Positions 1 to 9,960 are shown, counted from the stretch's first letter. The stretch is 64,000 nt of DNA from Anaerolineae bacterium (GCA_028277515.1 JANQGC010000155.1:11983-75982), one strand, 5' to 3'. A program made the numbers and translations. The notes: generated from the letters alone by a model not told the origin.

Positions 1-1473
1 GCGTCCTTCGATAAATTGTGGAGAGAATCGTTCCCCATTGGAGAGAACAATCATATCTTTGACTCGATCCAGGTAAATGAGGTGGCCATCATCGTCCACA
101 TAACCGGCATCACCCGTGCAGAAATACACATCGCCGTTTTCCGCTCGCCAAAGCGCCTCTTCTGTCGCCTCCGGGTCTTTATAGTAACCTTGGAAAATCG
201 TTGGGCCGGTCAGACGGATTTCACCATTTTCGGCAATAACAACATGAGATCCGGCCGCTGGTTTGCCCACGCTGGCAAATTTTATGTCTCCATTACGGTG
301 TAAAGTCAAGCCTCCCGTCACTTCAGTAGAGCCATATACTTGTTTAAGATTAATGCCCAGGGCGTGAAAATAACGCATGACATCCGGACTGAGTGCCGCT
401 CCTGCCGTATAAGCGGCCCGAATCCGTGTCAACCCTAACTGGTTGCGAATAGGACCGAACACAACCAGATCGCCTAAACGATAAAGAAAGCGCAGCCAGG
501 ACTCAGCCTCTTTATCCTTGCTCATCGTCGTATCAGCCATTCGATAACCAATTGGCAGAAAAACATCGTGCAACTTACGGTTCAGCCAGGTTGACTCATT
601 GATGCGCACCTGGATAATCCCAACCAGGTTTTCCCAAAGGCGAGAATTGTATAAAATGCCTTCCGGCGCGATTTCGCGCACATTTTCGCGCACTGTTTCC
701 GGGGCTTCGGGAAAATTCATAATGATGCCGCTGTTTACATGAGGCGCAATGCCCAGCGCGTGTTCCCCGATCCAACCCAACGGTAGAATGCTCACATGAT
801 TGTCCGTATCCAGGCGGGGATCAATTTCATCGAACATGATCGCACTGGTCATCAGGTTGTTATGACTCAAGATCGCCCCTTTTGGTGCCCCGGTCGTACC
901 TGATGTGTAGCAAATCACAGCCGGGTCTTCTCCCCTACCCAACAGCACCTCCGTTTCAAAGCGATCCGGTTCTTTCTCGTTAAGCCGGCGCCCCACCTCC
1001 TGGACTTCTTCAAAGGCGATCAACCAGGGATCATCATAATTCCAAAGTCCTTTATCATCCCAATAGATCACCTTTCTAATTTGCGGCACCTGGTCGCGAA
1101 TCTCCAACATCTTGTCACACTGCTCTTGATCTTTAGCCAGGGCAAACATGGAGTCGCTGTGCGCTGCAATATAAGCCACTTCCGGAGGGATGGCATCCGT
1201 ATAGACACCAACTTGAACAGCACCAATAGCCAACAAGCCTAAATACCCCCACAAATATTGGCGGTCGTTGTCTCCAATGGTACAAACCTTACCCCCTCGC
1301 AGCGCACCCATTTTTAAAAGGCCAAGGGCAAACATTTTGATATTTTCATACGAGTCTATCCATGAATATTCTTTCCAGATGCCAAACTCCTTTTGGCGGA
1401 GCGCAACTTTATTATTTCCGTATTCCTGGACTTTTTGTAAAAAAAATTGTGGTATGGTTTGTGGTGGGCTCAT
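1..1473 (-). CDS. AMP-dependent long-chain acyl-CoA synthetase, 3' end outside the window
   Basis: The reverse strand is open from an ATG at 1473 to the window edge (491 codons), so the C-terminus is missing. The product belongs to the acyl/aryl-CoA synthetase (ANL) superfamily, which activates a carboxylic acid with ATP and transfers it to CoA. The P-loop-like motif YTSGTTGAPKG lies near residues 189-199. Motif TGDAGYVDDDGHL and the following DRVKDMIVLSNGE lie near the end of the visible part, as in FadD-like enzymes. It starts 37 bases downstream of livG on the same strand, so they probably share a transcript. This subfamily is often found beside LivFGHMK-type transporter genes, which suggests uptake and activation of an organic acid. 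Substrate unknown. Confidence 0.9.
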   Translation of the reverse strand, partial: MSPPQTIPQFFLQKVQEYGNNKVALRQKEFGIWKEYSWIDSYENIKMFALGLLKMGALRGGKVCTIGDNDRQYLWGYLGLLAIGAVQVGVYTDAIPPEVAYIAAHSDSMFALAKDQEQCDKMLEIRDQVPQIRKVIYWDDKGLWNYDDPWLIAFEEVQEVGRRLNEKEPDRFETEVLLGRGEDPAVICYTSGTTGAPKGAILSHNNLMTSAIMFDEIDPRLDTDNHVSILPLGWIGEHALGIAPHVNSGIIMNFPEAPETVRENVREIAPEGILYNSRLWENLVGIIQVRINESTWLNRKLHDVFLPIGYRMADTTMSKDKEAESWLRFLYRLGDLVVFGPIRNQLGLTRIRAAYTAGAALSPDVMRYFHALGINLKQVYGSTEVTGGLTLHRNGDIKFASVGKPAAGSHVVIAENGEIRLTGPTIFQGYYKDPEATEEALWRAENGDVYFCTGDAGYVDDDGHLIYLDRVKDMIVLSNGERFSPQFIEGR

Positions 1474-1510
1474 CAATTAGTCAAATGCCAAATTAAATCA
1501 GTAAACTGTG

Positions 1511-2287
1511 TTATGCCTCGCCAAGGTAAGCCTGGATAACATTTTGGTCCTGTTTTATCTCTCCCGGTAAACCATCGGCTATTTTTTCTCCAAAATCAAG
1601 GACCACAACCCGATCAGAAATATCCATTACCAATCCCATATCATGCTCAATCATGACAATTGTGACTCCCCGACGTTCATAAATGTCCAGGATGAAACGG
1701 GCCATATCCTCTTTTTCTTCGATATTCATGCCGGCCATAGGCTCATCAAGCAACAGCATCTCCGGTTCCATGGCCAGGGCGCGGCCTAATTCCACTCTTT
1801 TCCGCAATCCATAAGGCAGCGCGCCCACGATGGCTTTGCGAATTTGAGCAATTTCCAAAAAATCGATGATTTCCTCAACAATTTCGCGGTTTTCAATCTC
1901 TTCTCTTCTTGCTTTTCCCCAATACAATATACTCTGCAGGCTATTTTGTTGCATATGAATATGGCGTGCAGCCATTAAATTATCGAGTGTACTTAACCCG
2001 GTATAAAGGGCAATGTTTTGGAACGTTCTGGCCAAACCCATCGTGGCAATTTGCGGGGGTGCGGTTTGGGTTAAATCCATATCATTTTTGAAAAAGATGT
2101 GTCCTTTCTGCGGCCGGTAAAAGCCGCTAATACAATTAAGAATGGAAGTCTTTCCCGCACCGTTGGGACCAATAATTGCCCTGATCTCCCCTTCCTGGAC
2201 ATCGAAACTTACATCACTTAGAGCAACATTGCCACCAAAACTCAGGGAGATATTTTCAACAGCGAGTAAAGTATGATTAGAATCCAT
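1511..2287 (-). CDS. livG: Branched-chain amino acid-type ABC transporter ATP-binding protein (LivG family)
   Basis: A 258-residue ABC ATPase of the LivG type, powering a membrane permease that imports branched-chain amino acids or related carboxylates. Walker A GPNGAGKT is at residues 40-47. A divergent signature region (LPYGLRKRVELGRAL) is followed by Walker B LLLDEPMAGM and the switch histidine in MIEHDMGL. The LivG-typical C-terminal stretch ending in AYLGEA is present. No permease or binding-protein gene is visible; they probably lie left of the window, beyond the acyl-CoA synthetase. The neighbouring synthetase suggests the imported substrate may be an organic acid rather than an amino acid, which is inference. 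Confidence 0.9.
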   Translation of the reverse strand: MDSNHTLLAVENISLSFGGNVALSDVSFDVQEGEIRAIIGPNGAGKTSILNCISGFYRPQKGHIFFKNDMDLTQTAPPQIATMGLARTFQNIALYTGLSTLDNLMAARHIHMQQNSLQSILYWGKARREEIENREIVEEIIDFLEIAQIRKAIVGALPYGLRKRVELGRALAMEPEMLLLDEPMAGMNIEEKEDMARFILDIYERRGVTIVMIEHDMGLVMDISDRVVVLDFGEKIADGLPGEIKQDQNVIQAYLGEA

Positions 2288-2434
2288 AAATCCGCTAACA
2301 AACTGGGGACTGTCGGTAACCGATCATAAAATAAAGATTCCGGTAATGGCTAACTTCACCGGTGATCGGCACTTTCATAGCACAAACGTAGCATATGCAG
2401 CTTAATCATGCAAGAAAGCAGGATTCAATGTTGT

Positions 2435-2463
2435 TTGTTACTCTCTTTGTTGCTTGTTACAAT
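2435..2463 (+). promoter_or_regulatory. Sigma-70-type promoter of ctaB
   Basis: TTGTTA (2435-2440), a 17-base spacer ending in TGT, and TACAAT (2458-2463) form an extended -10 promoter. It would start transcription near 2470, leaving a leader of about 33 bases with the GGAGAG ribosome site before the ctaB ATG at 2503. Confidence 0.6.
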
Positions 2464-2502
2464 TTGGCCTTATATTGATATGTATTTTCTTGTGGAGAGA
2501 CG

Positions 2503-3456
2503 ATGTCTTTACCCAATTTAAGCGAACTCAACCCTAATAACCAAACGGCTGCTCCTATTAACCCGGCCAATACAAAAATCGAAACCAACAAACGCAGTAT
2601 ATGGCAGTTGTTGGTTGTCCTGTTTAAGCTGCGAATCGTCTTTTTGCTAGTCGTTGCAGCAACCGGTGGTGCTTTTATCGCCGCAGGAGATTGGCCGGGC
2701 TGGAATACCTTGTTTTTAATCTGGCTGACCGGTGGCATGGCTGCGGCCGGATCCTCAGCGCTCAATCAATACTGGGAACGACGATCGGATGCAACTATGG
2801 TGCGAACAAGTCACCGGCCATTGGTTACCGGTGAAATTTCAGATCCCGGCTGGGTTCCGGTCGTTGGACTGCTTTTGATACTGATTCCCTCCCTTGCCGT
2901 TTTGTCCTTCAACCCGGCATTAACTTTTTTCTTGTTAGCCGGGGCATTTATTTATGTGGTCATTTACACCATCTGGCTGAAACCCCGGACATTATTAAAT
3001 GTCGTTATTGGAGGGGCAGCCGGCAGTGCGGCCGTGCTAAGCGGCAGTGCGGCAGCGGGCATGTGGAACGCACCGGGCGCATTAATTCTAGCCTTCATCC
3101 TTTTCTTCTGGTCCCCCTTTCATTTCTGGAGTCTAGCCCTGATCTACCGTGATGAATATAAAAATGCCGACTTTCCCATGCTGCCGGCTAAGACCACACC
3201 CCGTGGAGCAGCCTGGTGGATCGCCCTTCATGCCGCCGTAACAGGCATCGCTGGTCTGGCTCTATTCGCTTTGCCTTTTTTAGGGTGGATCTATTTTATT
3301 CCAGTGGTCGTTGTAAGCACTTACCTCTTTTGGCATACGGGGAAACTTTTGATGGATCCTTCTCCTAATAATGCGCGTGGGTTATTCCTATCTTCAAATT
3401 TATATCTTTTGGTTCTTTTGATAGCCATTTGTGTAGGCACGGTAATCCCCTTCTAA
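2503..3456 (+). CDS. ctaB: Protoheme IX farnesyltransferase (heme O synthase)
   Basis: A 317-residue polytopic membrane prenyltransferase of the UbiA/CtaB family. It adds a farnesyl group to heme B to make heme O, the precursor of heme A for terminal oxidases. The first Asp-rich site is visible as N88...D96...R101 followed by HRPL. The second helix block contains YTIWLKPRTLLNVVIGG and WSPFHFWSLALIYRDEYKNA, both diagnostic of CtaB/Cox10. About eight or nine hydrophobic segments follow a polar N-terminal tail of 30 residues. The start is supported by GGAGAG nine bases upstream. No oxidase subunit genes are adjacent. Implies aerobic respiration. Confidence 0.95.
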   Translation: MSLPNLSELNPNNQTAAPINPANTKIETNKRSIWQLLVVLFKLRIVFLLVVAATGGAFIAAGDWPGWNTLFLIWLTGGMAAAGSSALNQYWERRSDATMVRTSHRPLVTGEISDPGWVPVVGLLLILIPSLAVLSFNPALTFFLLAGAFIYVVIYTIWLKPRTLLNVVIGGAAGSAAVLSGSAAAGMWNAPGALILAFILFFWSPFHFWSLALIYRDEYKNADFPMLPAKTTPRGAAWWIALHAAVTGIAGLALFALPFLGWIYFIPVVVVSTYLFWHTGKLLMDPSPNNARGLFLSSNLYLLVLLIAICVGTVIPF

Positions 3457-3553
3457 AAAACGCGGGTGTTATCTAACCGAGTTTGTATAAGTATGCAGTT
3501 GGAGGCATGCTTAAACCATCATCAAATTTTCTCTTTTCGATATTGGAGCATAA

Positions 3554-4189
3554 ATGACAAATCGTCTCATCCTGGTTGCCGGCAACATCGGAACTGGAAA
3601 GACATCCTTAACAGAGCGTGTCGGGGCCAGGCTCGGCTGGGAAACAAGTTTCGAGTCCGTGGAGGATAACCCTTATTTACCTGATTTCTACAGAAATATG
3701 CGACAATTTTCATTTCACTTGCAAATTTTCTTTCTAGGGCACCGTGCCGAACAACATCTTGCTTTAGCAAGAAGCCCTCGTTCGGCCATCGCCGATCGCA
3801 GCATTTATGAAGATGCTTATATTTTTGCGCGCACGCTGCACCATTTGAATAACTTGAGTGAACGTGATTACCAGGCCTATAACCGGCTGTTCAATCTCGT
3901 TGTTGATAATTTACCCAGGCCTGACCTCTTGCTTTATCTGCAAGCGCCTGTGCCTGTTTTATTGGAGCGTATCCGCCGGCGCGGCCGTCAAATTGAAGGG
4001 GGCATCACGGCCGACTATCTTTCTCTACTCGATGCATTTTATAAGGAATGGCTGGCAGCATTCGATCTGTGCCCAGTTCTGACCATTCCATCCGCAGACC
4101 TGGATTTTGTCCATCATCCCCAACATCTCGACATCGTCGTTCAAAAAATACAGGATAAACTTGCCGGCAAAGAGGCAGTCGTATTCTAA
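3554..4189 (+). CDS. Deoxynucleoside kinase (dAK/dGK family)
   Basis: A 211-residue member of the deoxynucleoside kinase family, which phosphorylates deoxyadenosine or deoxyguanosine (or other deoxynucleosides) for nucleotide salvage. The P-loop GNIGTGKT is at residues 10-17. The substrate-binding DRS motif lies in DRSIYEDAYIFA, and the LID region is the arginine-rich RIRRRGRQIE. Length is normal for the bacterial dAK/dGK group. GGAG lies seven bases before the ATG. It stands alone between ctaB and a glycosyltransferase. Which deoxynucleoside is preferred cannot be read from the sequence. Confidence 0.88.
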   Translation: MTNRLILVAGNIGTGKTSLTERVGARLGWETSFESVEDNPYLPDFYRNMRQFSFHLQIFFLGHRAEQHLALARSPRSAIADRSIYEDAYIFARTLHHLNNLSERDYQAYNRLFNLVVDNLPRPDLLLYLQAPVPVLLERIRRRGRQIEGGITADYLSLLDAFYKEWLAAFDLCPVLTIPSADLDFVHHPQHLDIVVQKIQDKLAGKEAVVF

Positions 4190-4260
4190 TATGTCAATAT
4201 GGATTCTACAATCCCGCGCTGTCCATTGAAAATCCGGCCGAAACAATTTAAAGGTGCCCT

Positions 4261-5145
4261 GTGAATTTGCCAAACACGCCTACAGTTAGTGTAATAATCG
4301 CAACTTACAATAAGAGGAAAACCCTACGATATGCGATTGACAGTGTGTTATGGCAAACATTCCAAGATTTTGAATGCTGGGTGGTAGGAGATGCCTGTAC
4401 AGATGGCAGCGGAGATTTGGTTGAAGGATACGGTGATCCCCGGCTCAAATGGCATAATTTGGAACACAATTCCGGCTACCAATCCGCTCCCAATAATGAA
4501 GGGCTTCGCCGAGCGCGAGGTAAATACATTGCCTATTTAAACCATGATGATATATGGCTGCCCAATCACCTGCAGATTCTTCTCGACTGCATTACGAGGA
4601 ATAATGCTGATTTCGCCTACTCTATCATGGAGTGGATAACAGATGAATACAAAATCGCCGATATTCCCAACTTTCCGGAGGCTTTAAGACCGCCTGAATC
4701 GCCTGCTACGATGCATACGAAAGACGTCATTCGGCAAATTGGGTATTGGAAGTCTCCTGAGGAGATCCGGGCCGATCCTCGCGTGGCCTTCTTCAGAGAT
4801 GCCCAGTTTTCAGGGTTAAAATTTGCCTTTGCTCCTCATCTAACTACTTTGAAGTTCGGCAAAAGTCCCGACGGATACAGCGAAGCTTCCCACCAAGAGG
4901 AATATATGCAAAAAATCTCCCAGGACCCTGATTTCCTTCAGAAAGAGTTGAGCACTTTATTAGCTGAGGCCTACTTCCAGCTTGAAGGACCGCTCTCCTT
5001 CAAGCGTTTGCGCACTCACCTGGGCCATTCAATTCGCCGCTTGTTTATCAAAGGAAGAATCGATCCCGGCTCTATTTATTTTTGGCGCCAACGAGGCCAG
5101 AGAATAAAAAATTGGCGCAAAGGGCATGGGCTGGACCCCTCTTAA
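4261..5145 (+). CDS. Family 2 glycosyltransferase
   Basis: A 294-residue GT-A fold glycosyltransferase starting at a GTG with AAAGGTG upstream. The N-terminal domain carries VSVIIATYNKRKTL, the family 2 opening strand, then the nucleotide-binding GDACTDGS. Acidic residues D96 and D97 in LNHDDIW correspond to the DXD metal site. The C-terminal third (after about residue 170) has no feature I recognise. It probably transfers a sugar to an exopolysaccharide, lipid or protein acceptor; donor and acceptor are unknown. Its 3' end overlaps by four bases the convergent gene at 5142-6305. Confidence 0.85.
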   Translation: MNLPNTPTVSVIIATYNKRKTLRYAIDSVLWQTFQDFECWVVGDACTDGSGDLVEGYGDPRLKWHNLEHNSGYQSAPNNEGLRRARGKYIAYLNHDDIWLPNHLQILLDCITRNNADFAYSIMEWITDEYKIADIPNFPEALRPPESPATMHTKDVIRQIGYWKSPEEIRADPRVAFFRDAQFSGLKFAFAPHLTTLKFGKSPDGYSEASHQEEYMQKISQDPDFLQKELSTLLAEAYFQLEGPLSFKRLRTHLGHSIRRLFIKGRIDPGSIYFWRQRGQRIKNWRKGHGLDPS

Positions 5146-6305
5146 CGGCCGATAGGACCCGCATAACCGGTCATCTCAATATAACCCCTCCCATTGATTG
5201 GGCGGCCCATCCGACTTCCTGCAAAAGATACCGCACCTTCCCAATAGGTTGACGATACATTTAGCTCCTGGTTGGCCATTAACGGCCGTCCCTCAATTTG
5301 TAAATCAACCTCCGGCACTTGTAAACGCCATTCGGCAGGGTAACGGCCGTCACTAGTGGGACTGACCCAGTAACCCAGCACTTCCAACTGCCAATCATCA
5401 AGATCGAGATGCTGCACTGTTCCATCCGGATAGATGAAGCTACCACTAGAAGCCGGCTGCAAAGTGCCATCATCCCGGCGAATTTGGAACAACATTAAGG
5501 CCGACCCATCATCAAATTGCAGCGAGAACCAGTCCCAACCGCTGGAACCGGGACTGAGCGCACTGGTTGAATACTCATGATCTTTCCAGCTCAGCCCTGT
5601 TACTTCCTGGACCTGCCCCTGGACAGTCACTGTCCCTTCCGTTTCCTGTTGAATAATAGAATAGTAATATGAGGCGTTTCCCGGTTCTGGTCCCTTGACA
5701 CTTAAGCCACCATCCCCATGTAAAATTGGAGGCAATGTTTGCTGCAGAATAAGGTCCAGGGCAACCTCATCGGTTTGCGCCTGCATGCGCACCTGATTGG
5801 GCGCAACTTCCTCTACTGACCAATCTTCCAGCCACACCCGGTAAGGCTCAGCCTGAGCGCCCGCCAAACCATCAGCTTCGCGGCTGAACCTTTCGGCAAC
5901 ATAAAATTCATTGGCTTCAATATCACTGACTGTAAAGTGCGCTAAATACACCTGGTTTCCGCGCCAGGGTGAAGCCTGGTCAGGGGAGATTAATTCATCA
6001 GGAGGCGCTAGCGCGCGGCGAAAGATTGTGAACTGGTAACCGAATTGATCGCCATTCTGCGCTTCAAGATTTCCCGTGTAATACCACCATTCGGTCTGGT
6101 AATCATTATGAGGCCCTAAATCACGCGGAAACGCTACATCACCAGGGACCAACGCCCGAGCAAAAGAGTCCGGTGTTTGGCCATCATCCACCAGGATAGA
6201 TTCCAGGGAAGCGGAGGTCGAATCAGCCGCCTCTGATGGTCTTAGGATAAAGAAAGCAGCAGCAATTAAAAGGAGGATAAACAATAGTGCGAAAACGGGT
6301 TTCAT
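5142..6305 (-). CDS. AttH/CrtC-fold secreted lipocalin-like protein
   Basis: A 387-residue protein with an N-terminal signal anchor (hydrophobic residues 5-21) and a domain of the hydroxyneurosporene synthase (CrtC)/AttH family. The diagnostic segment is DYQTEWWYYTGNL followed by FGYQFTIFRRAL, with WKDHEYST and GWDWFSLQFDDG later. In CrtC this fold hydrates carotenoids. In AttH-type proteins it is paired with an ABC exporter, and no enzymatic role is established. Here it follows a MacB-like permease and its ATPase on the same strand, the AttEFGH arrangement, so the AttH reading is preferred. A GAGG ribosome site precedes the ATG. It probably acts outside the membrane. Confidence 0.85.
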   Translation of the reverse strand: MKPVFALLFILLLIAAAFFILRPSEAADSTSASLESILVDDGQTPDSFARALVPGDVAFPRDLGPHNDYQTEWWYYTGNLEAQNGDQFGYQFTIFRRALAPPDELISPDQASPWRGNQVYLAHFTVSDIEANEFYVAERFSREADGLAGAQAEPYRVWLEDWSVEEVAPNQVRMQAQTDEVALDLILQQTLPPILHGDGGLSVKGPEPGNASYYYSIIQQETEGTVTVQGQVQEVTGLSWKDHEYSTSALSPGSSGWDWFSLQFDDGSALMLFQIRRDDGTLQPASSGSFIYPDGTVQHLDLDDWQLEVLGYWVSPTSDGRYPAEWRLQVPEVDLQIEGRPLMANQELNVSSTYWEGAVSFAGSRMGRPINGRGYIEMTGYAGPIGR

Positions 6306-6328
6306 CCAATTTGCCTCAAATTCTCATG

Positions 6329-8923
6329 TTACTCTTCCCGAATGGCGGTAGCAATAACCAGTTTACCTAACCGGAATGAAGGGTAGATACCGGCTAACAA
6401 TGCCGCGGACACAGCCACTAGAAACGCTTGTAAAAAGTAGGCGGGTTCTAACTGCATTTGCAGCGTCCAGCCAAAGGAACGAACATTGATTACATAAATT
6501 AATATCCAGGCCAGGACAAATCCAACAGGCATCGCGATCAAACCGGCTGTTCCGCCCATTAATCCCGTTTCAATAAAGGTCAGGGACCACATCTGGCGCA
6601 CCGTCATGCCGGTGGCTCTGAGTACACCCAATTCCCGGGACCGTTCAAGCTGTAAACTCAACAGCGCGCTCAATACTCCAATGAAGGCCACAATGACTGC
6701 TAATAAGCGCAGAGCGGCGGTTATGGCAAAGGTGCGATCAAAAATTTCTAATGACCCCTGGCGGAGAATTTGATTCGATTGAATGAGTAGTTCTTGCCGC
6801 CCCTGGAAATGATCGCGCAGTTCTTGTTCAACTTGAGAGGCTGCCACCCCTGGCTCCATAAAGAGGCCGATTGTGGCTACGCTGCGATCATCAAACAAGT
6901 CGGCATAAAGATCGTTGTCCATAAATATCGTTCCCTGGTCGGAAGAATAATCGTAAAAAACAGCCAGCACGGGCAGGGTGACTGTCCCCTCCAGGGTTGT
7001 TAAGGTGATGGGAGGAATGGGTGTAGGTAAGTTTTCCTTGAGCACTAAGGCTTCGGAAATAACGATCCCTTCGCCGTCAGTAAGCTGCTGCCAGGGGTCA
7101 GCTCCTTCATCGCGAATCCACGCATAAGGCCGGTTTCCTCGGGAGACATCACCATCTACGGCGACCATTTGCACATACCGATCCAGCATGGGCACAAAAA
7201 CATCACTGCTGGTGGAAGTGACGATGTGATCAATACCCGGCCACGCTTTGATTTCGGCCACAATGTCCGGGGGCAGCGTGCCGTTCACTTGATTGGCTGT
7301 GACTGTGGGCGGAGAGACATAAATGTCTGCCTGCAATGTTTGGTCCAGCCACTGGACGATGGTATTGCGAAAGGAGCCAATCATAATGGAAACGCCAACA
7401 ATGACGGATACGGCCGTCATCAAAGCGGCAATGGCAATTGAGGTGCGGCTCAAAGAGCGCACGATGTCACGTGGCGCCATGCGCCCTAATACGCCCAGAA
7501 TCCGCCGGCTGACAGGCGTGATCAAGCGCATCAATAATGCGGTCAGCGGGGGCGCGAGCAAAGCGGCCGCAACCAGTACGGCAAATAATCCGGCGAAAGT
7601 AATAATCAGGCCGGCACGAACGGATAAGAGACCAATCCCAACGGCCGTCAGCAAAGCCCAGGCCAACCAAAGCCAGGGTATGACCTTTTTTACCCGACTT
7701 TCTAATGATGAGCGTTTTAAGGTAGTCTGTGGTGAAGTCCGTGATGCCTCTAATGCAGGAATCAGGGATGAAAGAACCGCAGCAGCAACACCAATGACAA
7801 TTCCTTTAACCAGGGTCAAGGGTAATAATTCAACACTCTGGACATTGACCACAAAATAAAAATCGTTAATCGTCTGCGTGATCAACCGCACAGTGCCTCG
7901 TCCCAGCAGGATACCAATCCCTACACCTAAAAGCGATCCAAGCAGGCTCAAAAGGGCGGATTCGGTCACAATAAGCCTGAATAATTGGCCACCGGTGACA
8001 CCAAGGCAGCGCAAAACCCCAAAGATGGGCCGGCGCTGGACTACACTAAAGGTAACGGTGTTATAGATCAGGAACATGCCGACGACCAGGGCTAACAGGC
8101 TCAAAGCGGAAAGGTTCAACTCAAAGGCCGCCGTCATTTGTTGGATCGCGTTTTGCTGGGCGGCGGCCGTTTCGACGGTGGCACCAGGAGGCAGTATTGC
8201 CTCAATTGCCTTTCGATCATTCTCATTCTCAATAATTAAATCAATGTGGCTGAGTTGACTGCCCATATCAAACATTTCCTGGGCAGAAGCGATATCCGTA
8301 AATATGATGCCGTTCAAGGCCTGTATGGTCACATTATCCGTAGGCTGAAGCAAACCAACCAATCTGGCCGGAACTTCCCTGCCCGAAAGATCCAAAGTCA
8401 GTTCATCTCCCGCAGATAGACCATAAGTCTGGGCCAATTGCCGGCTTATAATGATCGCTCCTGGCTCAGTTAAGAAAGGGAAAATACCCTCAAATCCCTC
8501 ATTATTTGATAAGGCAAAATAACTGCGAAATGGGGGTTCGGCAAAGGGATCCACCCCCACCAATCGCAGTGGCTGCTCGCCAAGCCGGTCGGAAAGAACA
8601 TACCCCTCGACGACCGGCGCGGAAAGTGTGTAGCCCAGTTCACGGCGCAGCCGATAATATATTTCTTCGGGCAAGGTGGAAGGCCCGGCCGGAACGATGC
8701 GATGAGTCGTCCGCCCTGTAACAGCATTGGTCGAAATTTCAAAGGCACGCTGGGCTGACCCATTGGCTAGATCAATAGACACCATCATGGCAACGCCAAT
8801 GGCAACCCCTAAGATTAACAGCATTGTCTGCAATGGCCGGCGGCGCAATCTGCGCCAGCTTAAACGCCAAAGGGGTAAATTGTTGATGTTAGGAGATTCG
8901 TCGAGCCGATGGTTGTTATTCAC
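6329..8923 (-). CDS. Two-repeat FtsX-type ABC transporter permease (AttF/AttG-like)
   Basis: A permease of about 864 residues with two FtsX/MacB-type modules in tandem: each has a periplasmic domain and a C-terminal membrane block, total about eight to ten helices. The module signatures [20 protein letters not shown] and, near the end, [20 protein letters not shown] are visible. I prefer the GTG start at 8923, which overlaps the ATPase gene by only eight bases and has AGAAG upstream. An ATG at 8959 in the same frame would give a 44-base overlap and an odd N-terminus. It likely moves a lipid, lipoprotein or hydrophobic compound from the membrane together with the ATPase upstream and the AttH-like protein downstream. 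Confidence 0.88.
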   Translation of the reverse strand: MNNNHRLDESPNINNLPLWRLSWRRLRRRPLQTMLLILGVAIGVAMMVSIDLANGSAQRAFEISTNAVTGRTTHRIVPAGPSTLPEEIYYRLRRELGYTLSAPVVEGYVLSDRLGEQPLRLVGVDPFAEPPFRSYFALSNNEGFEGIFPFLTEPGAIIISRQLAQTYGLSAGDELTLDLSGREVPARLVGLLQPTDNVTIQALNGIIFTDIASAQEMFDMGSQLSHIDLIIENENDRKAIEAILPPGATVETAAAQQNAIQQMTAAFELNLSALSLLALVVGMFLIYNTVTFSVVQRRPIFGVLRCLGVTGGQLFRLIVTESALLSLLGSLLGVGIGILLGRGTVRLITQTINDFYFVVNVQSVELLPLTLVKGIVIGVAAAVLSSLIPALEASRTSPQTTLKRSSLESRVKKVIPWLWLAWALLTAVGIGLLSVRAGLIITFAGLFAVLVAAALLAPPLTALLMRLITPVSRRILGVLGRMAPRDIVRSLSRTSIAIAALMTAVSVIVGVSIMIGSFRNTIVQWLDQTLQADIYVSPPTVTANQVNGTLPPDIVAEIKAWPGIDHIVTSTSSDVFVPMLDRYVQMVAVDGDVSRGNRPYAWIRDEGADPWQQLTDGEGIVISEALVLKENLPTPIPPITLTTLEGTVTLPVLAVFYDYSSDQGTIFMDNDLYADLFDDRSVATIGLFMEPGVAASQVEQELRDHFQGRQELLIQSNQILRQGSLEIFDRTFAITAALRLLAVIVAFIGVLSALLSLQLERSRELGVLRATGMTVRQMWSLTFIETGLMGGTAGLIAMPVGFVLAWILIYVINVRSFGWTLQMQLEPAYFLQAFLVAVSAALLAGIYPSFRLGKLVIATAIREE

Positions 8924-9665
8924 GCTTGTGATCTTCTTGCACGCCCCGGTCATGAACAATCATGACGCGGTCGGCTAAATCAGCGATTTGAGGATTGTGG
9001 GTAGCCATAATCAAGCTTTTTCCTTGGTCACGGGTCAGGCGCAGGAGCAAATCCAATATATGATGACCCATTGTCTCATCAAGGTTCCCGGTCGGTTCAT
9101 CGGCCAATACCAACATGGGATCATGAACCAGGGCGCGGGCGATGGCGACACGTTGCTGTTCGCCCCCGGAAAGCTTATCTGGAAAGGTGTCAAAACGATC
9201 GCCCAATCCGACTTCTTGCAGCAAAGATTTTGCGGCTGATTCAGCATCACGACCGGCTAGTTCTTGAGGTAACGTTACATTTTCAAGAACGGTGAGGGTA
9301 GGAATAAGATTGAAAAACTGAAATATAAAACCAATATGGTCGCGCCGGTATAAGGTGCGGTCTCGTTCCCGAAGATTACTGATCGCGACATCTTGAATGG
9401 AGACACAGCCGGAGGTCGGCCGTTCAATGCCGCTGATTAAATTGAGCAGGGTGCTTTTGCCGCTGCCGCTGTGTCCTAAGAGAACGACGAACTCGCCCAC
9501 ATTAATCGACAATGACACATTTTCCAAAACGATCCTGGCGCGATCGGCCTCATAAAAAGTTTTGTTAATATCTCGCAAAGAAACGACCGATGGCTCTATA
9601 GAGCCGGCCGCCGGTTGGCATGGCTGCTCGACGCGACTTGGATTAAATATTGATAAAATTTGCAT
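8916..9665 (-). CDS. ABC transporter ATP-binding protein (LolD/MacB/AttE type)
   Basis: A 249-residue ATPase of the LolD/MacB class. Walker [11 protein letters not shown]-loop [16 protein letters not shown], signature [15 protein letters not shown], Walker [13 protein letters not shown] and switch histidine in MATHNPQ are all intact. The N-terminal 28 residues precede the usual start of the fold and are not conserved. It is first in a three-gene operon with the two-module permease and the AttH-like protein. A -10 box (TGATATAAC) ends six bases before the ATG, so the message may be leaderless. Confidence 0.92.
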   Translation of the reverse strand: MQILSIFNPSRVEQPCQPAAGSIEPSVVSLRDINKTFYEADRARIVLENVSLSINVGEFVVLLGHSGSGKSTLLNLISGIERPTSGCVSIQDVAISNLRERDRTLYRRDHIGFIFQFFNLIPTLTVLENVTLPQELAGRDAESAAKSLLQEVGLGDRFDTFPDKLSGGEQQRVAIARALVHDPMLVLADEPTGNLDETMGHHILDLLLRLTRDQGKSLIMATHNPQIADLADRVMIVHDRGVQEDHKRE

Positions 9666-9671
9666 AATTAC

Positions 9672-9680
9672 GTTATATCA
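9672..9680 (-). promoter_or_regulatory. Extended -10 promoter directly before the AttE-like gene
   Basis: On the reverse strand TGATATAAC ends at 9672, six bases before the ATG at 9665. No convincing -35 box is seen. If used, the start point falls on or beside the ATG. Confidence 0.4.
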
Positions 9681-9757
9681 GCAAATGGCCAAAAACCAGT
9701 ATTTATTAAACCAGATTAATGAATCTTCCTGGGCAGAATGAAACTGGCTGATCGATC

Positions 9758-9786
9758 TTGCCAACCCTATTTGACTGTGCTAGTAT
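9758..9786 (+). promoter_or_regulatory. Strong promoter driving a probable small RNA
   Basis: TTGCCA (9758-9763), a 17-base spacer ending in TGTGC, and TAGTAT (9781-9786) form a promoter with extended -10. The tRNA-Gln promoter at 22621-22649 has the same plan (TTGCTA, 17 bases ending TGTGC, TACGAT), which supports a role for a stable RNA. No protein gene follows on this strand. Confidence 0.6.
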
Positions 9787-9792
9787 CTCATT

Positions 9793-9960
9793 ACCCTGCT
9801 GTGTGCGTGATGGGTGTCTAGCGTTGAGCCAACGCCACATCAATGGGATTCGGAGTTTGTGATGGGAATGTAGTAGCCATTAAGGCAAGGCAAAACCCTC
9901 CCACTAGGAATCCCACCTGCGAATGCAGGTTCAATTGTCTGATCTCACACGGCATGGCGG
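9793..9960 (+). ncRNA. Probable structured small RNA, 6S RNA-like (tentative)
   Basis: The 320 bases between the AttE-like gene and the lipid kinase hold no ORF but a promoter and ordered structure. The predicted start is near 9793. A closing stem pairs 9797-9805 (TGCTGTGTG) with 9946-9954 (CACACGGCA). Inside are a hairpin GCGTT/AACGC within TGATG/CATCA (9808-9842) and a perfect hairpin ACCTGC-GAAT-GCAGGT (9915-9930). GGGATT (9845-9850) can pair with AATCCC (9909-9914). A long rod closed at its base, of about 165 bases with a central open region and a small 3'-side hairpin, resembles 6S RNA (SsrS), but the family match is not proven. The 3' end is uncertain; no T-run is seen. Confidence 0.45.

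Noticed and set aside
7323..7859. 178-residue forward frame inside the permease gene
   Set aside because: It is the antisense shadow of a clear FtsX-type permease and shows no protein family features.
9793..9960. Riboswitch (cobalamin, TPP, T-box) instead of a free RNA
   Set aside because: None of their core motifs are visible and the nearest gene on that strand is far away.
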